Assembly (NCBI GenBank): GCA_025363535.1
Contig: JANYDP010000111.1
Coordinates: 1-22,122 of the forward strand
Reading direction: 5' to 3'
From: Verrucomicrobiota bacterium
Lineage (GTDB): Bacteria; Verrucomicrobiota; Verrucomicrobiia; Limisphaerales; CAIQOK01
DNA: 22,122 nt
Shown here: piece by piece, positions 15,945 through 21,005 of the stretch
Layout: every line of letters begins with the position of its first letter
Position numbering within the stretch: position 1 is the stretch's first letter
Program-made: the position numbers and the translations under genes
Notes under the pieces: generated by a model
Databases searched by the model: none
Told to the model about the DNA's origin: nothing
What the model saw: the letters and a program-made list of their open reading frames with translations, nothing else

Positions 15945-16578
15945 CCGCGACACCGACTTCGCCATCCTCGCCGACGCGGCCAACCTCGCGCGGCTGCGAA
16001 AGGCGTTGGCGGACTTGCGCGCCGAACCCATCGCAGTTCCGCCGTTTGAATTGAAATATCTCAAGCGCGGTCACGCCCTCCACTTTCGCTGTCACCATCC
16101 TGAAGCCTTGCGGATGCGGGTGGATGTAATGTCCAAAATGCGCGGGGTGGATTCGTTCGCTAAACTTTGGAAACGCCGCACTGTCCTTGAACTTACAGAC
16201 GGAATCCAATGCGATCTGCTCGGGCTGCCCGATTTGGTGCAGGCTAAAAAAACCCAGCGTGACAAGGATTGGCCGATGATCCGTCGGTTGGTGGAGGCTC
16301 ATTATTTTTCACACAATGACAGTCCCACCCAGGCCCAGGTCAAATTTTGGCTTTTGGAATTCCGCACCCCGCAATTGCTACAGGAAGTTGCCCAAGCTCA
16401 TATCAGTCTAACCCGGCGGCTCGCCTCCCAACGACCCTTGCTCCGGTCTGCCGTTGCAGGCAACCAAGGGCAACTGGAAAGCGCGCTAATGGCGGAAGAA
16501 ACCAGTCTTCGCACCGAAGATAAATCCTACTGGGCTCCGTTGCTGCTGGAACTGGAAAGCCTGCGCCATCCGAAATAA
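15871..16578 (+). CDS. Nucleotidyltransferase (AbiEii/MNT-like)
   Basis: 235 residues from the ATG at 15871. The DNA-polymerase-beta-type fold signature is clear: LLMGGQACVFYG (G12, G13) followed by SRDTDFAI with D27 and D29 as the metal pair, and a third acid in RMRVDVM (D85). QAKKTQRDKDWPMIRRLVEA matches the K-x-x-R-x-K-D block of AbiEii-type proteins. Family knowledge: such enzymes are toxins of type IV-like or MNT modules that transfer nucleotides to tRNA or protein. The frame is open upstream to 15736, but that part is a shadow of the small ORF, and 15871 starts just before the GG motif. It overlaps the small ORF by 74 nt. It sits directly beyond the R-M insertion. Confidence 0.78.
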   Translation: MRAHRVRALLMGGQACVFYGAAEFSRDTDFAILADAANLARLRKALADLRAEPIAVPPFELKYLKRGHALHFRCHHPEALRMRVDVMSKMRGVDSFAKLWKRRTVLELTDGIQCDLLGLPDLVQAKKTQRDKDWPMIRRLVEAHYFSHNDSPTQAQVKFWLLEFRTPQLLQEVAQAHISLTRRLASQRPLLRSAVAGNQGQLESALMAEETSLRTEDKSYWAPLLLELESLRHPK

Positions 16579-16601
16579 ATCACTACGAACAACGAGCGGG
16601 A

Positions 16602-17960
16602 TCAACCCGGTGGCAATCGCAGGGTGGCCTCTAGTGGAGGTAGTTCCGCCAGTTCTTTTCCGCCCGTGCCGCCGCCGAGCTTTTGCAGTTTTTCACCTGA
16701 AGGCTTGATGCGTGATTCGTAGCTACCCACAGCCTGGTTGAACGCACGATTCGCCATATCCAGTCCGCCCCGGATTTTTTCCAGATGCTCCGTGAACGTG
16801 ACGACTCTCATAAACAATTCCTGCGCGGCCTCGGCAATTTTTTGCGCATTTTCCGTCTGATCGTGCTGCTGCCAGCTTACGGACACCGACCGCAGCAGTG
16901 CGATCAGCGAGGCGGGCGTCGCCAGTAAAATCCGTTTCTCCGCCGCCCAGATGATCAGGTCATGATCCCCTTCCAGCGCCGCGCTAAACAACGATTCCGC
17001 CGGCACGAACAGCACCACGTAATCCAGCGCGTGCGGAAACTGCCGGGGATAATCGCGGTCGGCCAGTGACTTGATCGTGGCCTTCAGCTTGCCCGCGTGC
17101 GCCGCCAGCGAGGCCGCGCGCGTTGCGGGATCCGCCGATTCCAGCGCGCTGAGGAAATCCAGGTCCGGCACCTTGGCATCCACGATGATGAGGCGGTCGC
17201 CGGGAAGTTTCACAATCAGGTCGGGTCGTTTGTCGAGGTCGTCGCCCGCCTTTTGTTCGGTGAAATCGCAGTGGGCACTCATGCCCGCCGCTTCGACAAC
17301 GCGGCGTAATGTTTCTTCACCCCAACGTCCGCGCGCCTGATTCGATTTGAGAACGGAACGGAATTGCGCCGTCTCCGCCGCGAGCGAGTGGCTGGACGCG
17401 GCCAGTGCCGTCAGTTGTTCCTTCACTTTGCCCAACGTGTCGGCCTGGGCGGTTTCGCTTTGCTGCAAACTTTTCTGGTAGATTTCCAACTGCTGCTTGA
17501 GCGGTTCGACCAATCCTTTGATAGCTTCTTGCCGTAGCGCCAGATCGCTTTTGGCCGTCACCTGAAATTTTTCAAAACTCTGTTCGGCGAGCCGCAAAAA
17601 TTCCGGCGCGGTCTGCTTCAGGGCGTCGGCGCTTAAGGCTTTGAAGGTGTCGCGCAAATCGGCGAGCGCCTTGTCCTGCGCGGCCTTGGCGTCCGTCAGT
17701 GCGCGTTCGTGCAGGGTGCGCTGCTCGGCGAGCAGTTTTTCCGCGCCGGCTTGATTCGCCTGCGCGGTGGCGAGGGAGGTTTTGGTTTGCGTGATTTGCT
17801 CGCGGGCTTGAGTGAGATCGTTCTCGCGCTGGACGAGTTGCTGGCGGAGTTCGTTTTCCAGGCGGTTGTCGGGCGGGGTTGCGGGCCGGCGCGAACCCAG
17901 CAGCCAGCCGATGACGCCGCCGAGTAACAGGCCAATGAGTGCGTAAAGAACGGGGTACAT
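16602..17960 (-). CDS. rmuC: DNA recombination protein RmuC
   Basis: 452 residues. An N-terminal membrane anchor (LYALIGLLLGGVIGWLLG, 5-22) is followed by a long coiled coil (about 30-200) and the RmuC domain. The domain shows RGRWGEETLRRVVEAAGM (210-227) and RPDLIVKLPGDRLIIVDAKV, where D247 and D261-x-K263 fit the predicted PD-(D/E)XK nuclease core. The C-terminal helices include SWQQHDQTENAQKIAEAAQE and RGGLDMANRAFNQAVGSYES. Family knowledge: limits inversions at short inverted repeats. It starts 4 nt after the MGMT-family stop codon, with no strong Shine-Dalgarno sequence, so it is probably translationally coupled to it. Confidence 0.94.
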   Translation of the reverse strand: MYPVLYALIGLLLGGVIGWLLGSRRPATPPDNRLENELRQQLVQRENDLTQAREQITQTKTSLATAQANQAGAEKLLAEQRTLHERALTDAKAAQDKALADLRDTFKALSADALKQTAPEFLRLAEQSFEKFQVTAKSDLALRQEAIKGLVEPLKQQLEIYQKSLQQSETAQADTLGKVKEQLTALAASSHSLAAETAQFRSVLKSNQARGRWGEETLRRVVEAAGMSAHCDFTEQKAGDDLDKRPDLIVKLPGDRLIIVDAKVPDLDFLSALESADPATRAASLAAHAGKLKATIKSLADRDYPRQFPHALDYVVLFVPAESLFSAALEGDHDLIIWAAEKRILLATPASLIALLRSVSVSWQQHDQTENAQKIAEAAQELFMRVVTFTEHLEKIRGGLDMANRAFNQAVGSYESRIKPSGEKLQKLGGGTGGKELAELPPLEATLRLPPG

Positions 17961-17964
17961 TGAA

Positions 17965-18447
17965 TCAGCGCAGACTGCGGACCAGCACGCGCTGGTAGTC
18001 GGGAAGCAGGTGGCGTTTTCCCTTTTGCACCACCGTGTGCCCCTCGGCCCGCAGGCGGCGCGAGAGTTCCTCCGGCCCGCCGGGGTACTTGGGGTTTATT
18101 TCGCCGTCGGTCTTGAGCGTGCGCCAGTAGGGGGTGACGCGCTTCTTGCCTTCCGCCTCTGCTTCAGCAGCAGCGTTTGCGGCGATCCAGGAAAAAATTC
18201 CGGTCGTGATCGGACACGCAAAGTTCGCGCGATGCCGGGCGGCGAGGAAGGCGCGCAGTTCGTTGATGGTGACGACGCGGCCCTTGGGCACCTGCTTCAT
18301 CAAGGCGTCCACTTCGCGCGGCGCGGGGATGACCATCTTGCCCGTGCCCCAGCGCTTCGACATCTTGCCGGTCACGGCTCTGACCCTGGGCAGGCCTTTG
18401 TCATCCGCTAATTTTTCGCGCCAGGATTTTTTTAGTTTTGTGCTCAC
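17965..18447 (-). CDS. MGMT-family protein (alkyltransferase-like)
   Basis: 160 residues from a GTG at 18447, with AAGGG about 9 nt upstream. The stretch MVIPAPREVDALMKQVPKGR, VVTINELRAFLA, then CPITTGIFSWIAANAA and TPYWRTLKTDGEINPKYPGG is that of a distinct MGMT-family branch. In place of the alkyl-acceptor motif P-C-H-R-V it has A-C78-P-I-T-T, so a Cys is present but in an altered setting. The helix-turn-helix-like fold suggests recognition of alkylated DNA. Whether it transfers the alkyl group or only flags lesions cannot be told. It is the first gene of a minus-strand pair with rmuC, a plausible DNA-repair operon. Confidence 0.8.
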   Translation of the reverse strand: MSTKLKKSWREKLADDKGLPRVRAVTGKMSKRWGTGKMVIPAPREVDALMKQVPKGRVVTINELRAFLAARHRANFACPITTGIFSWIAANAAAEAEAEGKKRVTPYWRTLKTDGEINPKYPGGPEELSRRLRAEGHTVVQKGKRHLLPDYQRVLVRSLR

Positions 18448-18665
18448 TACGCGTGCCCTTAATTATTTGTCCTTACTGGAATGCTGACCAGTCTGTTGTT
18501 CTGGTCATTGTCCGTCAAGCCGCTCGATCGACAATCTCTGATACCGCAGCTTCGCCGGCGCTCGGTTTGCGATTTGCACCGCAAGCACTGGCTTGCGCTG
18601 GCCGGGTCAATTTTAGGTAATTCTTTCAACTAACTCCGTGGAGGCTCGCGTGATAAAATGAGATC
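18448..18665. promoter_or_regulatory. Divergent intergenic region with two perfect hairpins
   Basis: This gap between the MGMT-family gene and the Skp-like gene must hold both promoters. It contains TGACCAG/CTGGTCA (18485-18491/18501-18507, 9-nt spacer), which could be an operator dyad, and CGCAAGC/GCTTGCG (18580-18586/18591-18597, loop ACTG). GGAGG at 18640-18644 is too far from the ATG at 18666 to be its ribosome binding site. I see no convincing -35/-10 pair. Confidence 0.4.
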
Positions 18666-19211
18666 ATGAATTTTTTACCAGTATTTCCAAAGTGGTTGAT
18701 CATTGCAGCTGCAACGGCGGTGGGTGCTTTGACCGGCGCAACCGCATTGGCGCAGGCGTCAACGAATCAGTTGCGGGTGGGGATTTATGATTCGCGCGCG
18801 ATTGCGATTGCCTATGCCAATTCGCCGCTGTTTGCGGAATCCCCGAAGGCAACGCGGGCCGAGTATGAGAAAGCCAGGCAGGAAAAAAACGACCAGCGGA
18901 TGAAGGAGATTGGCAGCCGGATGAAACTCCAGCAGCGGCGGGCGCACGAGCAGGGCTTCAGCACCGGTTCGGTGGCTGGGTGCCTGGCCAAGATCAAGGA
19001 CTCCCTGCTGGCGGTGGCGAAGCAGGCGAACGTGCAGATCATCGTGAGCAAATGGGAACTGAACCATCAATCGGAATCCGTGCAACTGGTGGACGTGACG
19101 GACGAACTGGTGGCCTTGTTTCATCCCAGTGAAAAAGTTTTGGGCTGGGTCAAAAGCTGCCGGAACCGCGACCCGCTGCCGATCGAGGAAATCACCGACG
19201 AGATGGATTAG
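18666..19211 (+). CDS. Exported OmpH/Skp-like small protein
   Basis: 181 residues. The signal peptide has hydrophobic core WLIIAAATAVGALTGATALA, cut near ALAQA/S. The mature protein begins with a strand LRVGIYDSRAIAIAYANSPL, as Skp/OmpH proteins begin (G-x-x-D-x-x-x-I). It then has charged helices (ATRAEYEKARQEKNDQRMKE, RMKLQQRRAHEQGF) and returns to a helix-strand AKQANVQIIVSKWELNHQS followed by VDVTDELVALF, close to the end of the OmpH fold. The central coiled region is shorter than in true Skp. Likely a periplasmic protein; a chaperone role is a guess. It is the last chromosomal gene before the tRNA-Gly attachment site. Confidence 0.7.
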   Translation: MNFLPVFPKWLIIAAATAVGALTGATALAQASTNQLRVGIYDSRAIAIAYANSPLFAESPKATRAEYEKARQEKNDQRMKEIGSRMKLQQRRAHEQGFSTGSVAGCLAKIKDSLLAVAKQANVQIIVSKWELNHQSESVQLVDVTDELVALFHPSEKVLGWVKSCRNRDPLPIEEITDEMD

Positions 19212-19257
19212 TCAGCGCGGGGAAAAGCACGGTGTGAAGTTACGGAATGAGGGGAAA

Positions 19258-19491
19258 ATGGAGCGAGCGAAGGGATTCGAACCCTCGACGCAAAACTCGG
19301 AAACACCACAACCACAGCCGGTTTCCAATTCTTTAAAAGCAGGGTATACACAAATACGCGCACACGCCGCAGACGTCTTCTGTCCTGATCTGGCTCGCGT
19401 GGTCGCTGCTTGGGACAAACTTCCCGCGTCACTCAAGGCTGCAATTCTCGCCATTGTCGATTCGATCAAGGAAAGCGAGGCGAGCCAGTGA
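19258..19491 (+). pseudogene. ORF over the attachment site ending in a tyrosine-recombinase-like tail
   Basis: A 77-residue frame starts at the ATG at 19258, 1 nt before the tRNA fragment, with GAGGGG just upstream. The first 11 residues (MERAKGFEPST) are antisense translation of the tRNA-Gly 3' end, a well-known artefact pattern. The end (DLARVVAAWDKLPASLKAAI, LAIVDSIKESEASQ) looks coding and resembles C-terminal tails I recall from integrases of tRNA-integrated elements. I read it as the split-off 3' part of an integrase gene whose body lies at the other end of the integrated element. It may not be expressed in this state. Confidence 0.4.
19259..19289 (-). other. 3' end of tRNA-Gly as attachment site (tRNA body absent)
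   Basis: Read on the minus strand these 31 nt are GTC, T stem GAGGG, T loop TTCGAAT, T stem CCCTT, acceptor strand CGCTCGC, then U73 and CCA. U73, the GTC before the T stem, the G-U closing pair and the CCA all fit bacterial tRNA-Gly(GCC). Upstream on that strand the sequence becomes TTTTGC and no anticodon or D arm follows, so this is not a working tRNA. Such 3' fragments mark the distal end of an element integrated in a tRNA gene. Confidence 0.8.
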
Positions 19492-19721
19492 GCGCAATTT
19501 TCTCTCGGAACATGTTACCGCGCGCCAGCGTCCTGCGCTGCCCGCGTTCAGGGCCAACAGCTTGCCTGCAACCTGATTTCCCTCCGGCCCGACCGGGCCA
19601 CCGGCTGCCGCTGGCTCTGCCCGGTCGGAATCCCAATGCCACTCTAAAAGAAATTTCCCATCCGCCTTTCGGCAAGCGGTCGGGAATCAACAAACACGCC
19701 GAATAAAGGAAAGGTCATAAA
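19492..19721. other. Gap before the Rep module: no convincing gene
   Basis: About 230 nt without a supported gene. A GTG at 19488 overlapping the preceding stop (GTGA) opens a 72-codon frame to 19706, but its Pro/Arg-rich product looks random. The gap holds the GC hairpin at 19589-19628 and two copies of CGGTCGG(G)AATC (19622-19632 and 19677-19688). Confidence 0.4.
19589..19628. other. GC-rich stem-loop, candidate replication origin
   Basis: CCGACCGGGC (19589-19598) pairs perfectly with GCCCGGTCGG (19619-19628) around a 20-nt loop, upstream of the HUH Rep gene. Rolling-circle origins often present such a hairpin near the rep gene. The nick site cannot be read from sequence, so this is only a candidate. 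Confidence 0.35.
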
Positions 19722-20012
19722 ATGATAATGCAGTTAACAGTGTTCAAGGAAGTCTACAACACGTGGCCAGCCAAGAACGGGAAACCCGCAGGCGAATCTT
19801 ACGATTTGCTCTGCATGGACATCAGCAACCCGCCGGAGCATCGCATGGAAGAAATGCTTTACTACCGGACCAAGGAAGATGAACGCTCCAAAGTGTGGGG
19901 CAAATCGGTCGGCAACACGCTCCAAGTGGGCGTGTCGAAAATCCGCCACGGTGACAATGGCGGCAAAGCTACCCTGCTGGGCAGCATCATCCCCGAAGCC
20001 AAACGGAACTAA
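19722..20012 (+). CDS. Small protein of the Rep module, possibly ssDNA-binding
   Basis: 96 residues with AAAGG 7 nt before the ATG, a good ribosome binding site. No signal or membrane segment. Alternating strand-like segments (MQLTVFKEVY, ESYDLLCMDIS, EMLYYRTKEDE, NTLQVGVSKIR, ATLLGSI) with Gly turns suggest a small beta barrel. Filamentous phages and some rolling-circle elements encode a small ssDNA-binding protein next to Rep, and this position and fold guess fit that role. I do not recognise the family by sequence. It ends 6 nt before the Rep start, so the two are very likely co-transcribed. Confidence 0.65.
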   Translation: MIMQLTVFKEVYNTWPAKNGKPAGESYDLLCMDISNPPEHRMEEMLYYRTKEDERSKVWGKSVGNTLQVGVSKIRHGDNGGKATLLGSIIPEAKRN

Positions 20013-20018
20013 AATCGT

Positions 20019-20567
20019 ATGGCGAAAAACCCTCGCATAGACAGGGACTGGCGCGAGCCAATCCGCAAATCCGAGGTCTCGACCGATTTTGGCCTCTCAC
20101 TGGCTCGCATCCAGTGGGATGCTTTTGCAACTCTGACCTTCGCGGGCAATGTCCCAAGAACACAAATTGCGTATGGTCTAGCATGGTGCTGGTTGCAGGA
20201 ATTGGCCAAAGTCGATGGCGTCCCCTATAAACGTCTTCTCATTGCACTGCGTGGTGAAGAAGGCGAATCCAAAGGGCGTTTCCACTTCCACTGTCTGGTG
20301 GGGGGAACTGCTACGCGCAATTATCACTCGCTCACCCACCAGTTGGAACATCTATGGAAAGTTTCAACTGGTGGTGCGCGTGTAGAAGTCCGGCAATATG
20401 ACCGCGCACTGGCTGGCGCGGATTACGTTTGCAAATGCCTTGGGGCAAATCAATACGAGCTGAATAAATACAGCTTTGCCAACTCCGTGACGCTTTCCGC
20501 TTCAGTGATCCGCTTGATAACGGGTATTGATGCCAGTGGGGAAAGACGCGGCGGCCAGGACACATGA
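20019..20567 (+). CDS. HUH-type rolling-circle replication initiator (Rep)
   Basis: 182 residues. The three Rep motifs appear in order: motif I FATLTF (36-41), motif II HFHCLVGG with H89-F90-H91 as the HUH metal site, and motif III with Y136-V-C-K139 (GADYVCKCL), the candidate nicking Tyr and conserved Lys; further Tyr at 146 and 151. Only the nuclease domain is present, with no helicase, as in small plasmids and ssDNA phages. Role: nicks the origin and joins to the 5' end to start rolling-circle replication. It follows the small protein by 6 nt, and its stop overlaps an ATG (ATGA) of a 21-codon frame. The ribosome binding site is weak. A relaxase or a transposase of IS200/IS91 type is less likely given the size. 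Confidence 0.78.
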   Translation: MAKNPRIDRDWREPIRKSEVSTDFGLSLARIQWDAFATLTFAGNVPRTQIAYGLAWCWLQELAKVDGVPYKRLLIALRGEEGESKGRFHFHCLVGGTATRNYHSLTHQLEHLWKVSTGGARVEVRQYDRALAGADYVCKCLGANQYELNKYSFANSVTLSASVIRLITGIDASGERRGGQDT

Positions 20568-20879
20568 AAAAACGGGCTGGTGACGAAAGGACTGGGGCCA
20601 TAACGGCAGGCCGTTCCCGGTTTGAGTAAGTTTTACGATGAGACAGCCTCGGTGGTTGCGGGCACAAACAGGGTGGTTTGCTTGACGTGGTTAATTTCAC
20701 GATGTGAACCGAAAAAAGCTCTGACAATCCGTCAGTTGATGCCGCCGATCAAACGCCAAAGCAACTGTGGCGTGTGTGAAATTTGAAATGGATACCTTGG
20801 GCGGTGGCCGGTGGGTGGGCGCGGAGCGCCCGCCCGCCGGTCGCCGGCTAAGGCTCCTTGTAGAATTCCTATGTCCAAA
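20568..20879. other. Gap after Rep: micro-ORF and small hairpins, no clear gene
   Basis: A 21-codon frame (20564-20629) overlaps the Rep stop as ATGA and encodes MKKRAGDERTGAITAGRSRF plus Glu; it is too short to judge. AACGG/CCGTT (20602-20606/20611-20615) forms a small hairpin after Rep with no T-run. CTGAC/GTCAG flanks AATCC near 20720. The large hairpin at 20800-20848 fills the right part. I see nothing else. Confidence 0.4.
20800..20848 (+). repeat. Long GC-rich hairpin (23-bp arms, GGA loop)
   Basis: Arms 20800-20822 and 20826-20848 match inverted at 18 of 23 positions. Four of the five mismatches become G-U pairs when the plus strand is RNA, leaving one true mismatch. GGCGGTGGCCGGTGGGTGGG marks the left arm. 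This strand bias suggests selection as RNA or ssDNA: a terminator-like block between Rep and the facing genes, an IS end, or an origin structure. It lies beside the point where the DUF3800 gene is broken. Confidence 0.7.
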
Positions 20880-21005
20880 TCAATTTGGAATGAATGACGA
20901 ACTGACAACCCCGGCGTTACCTTCGTGTCGGCTCTCGTCGCAATAGATGCTGACCTCGGTATCGGCGAACGGGCCGTTGACTGGCGGTTTGGTGGCGGTG
21001 CTCAT
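20880..21005 (-). pseudogene. Truncated DUF3800-like gene, N-terminal remnant
   Basis: 41 residues from the minus-strand ATG at 21005, which overlaps the ATPase stop (ATGA). TEVSIYCDESRHEGN is the opening strand and acidic motif of DUF3800 proteins (Y-x-D-E-S), an RNase H-like family seen in defence and mobile loci. After HEGN the sequence no longer follows the family, and a stop comes at 20880, inside the palindrome TCCAAATCAATTTGGA (20874-20889). DUF3800 proteins are usually above 200 residues, so most of the gene is missing. No other frame continues it in the next 300 nt. Confidence 0.6.

Noticed and set aside
19259..19345. A complete tRNA gene on the minus strand
   Set aside because: Only the T arm, 3' acceptor strand and CCA are present; no anticodon arm, D arm or 5' acceptor strand GCGAGCG is found upstream on that strand within the window.
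19488..19706. 72-codon GTG frame coupled to the recombinase-like tail
   Set aside because: Product is Pro/Arg-rich and random-looking, and it runs over the GC hairpin; the GTGA overlap alone is not enough support.
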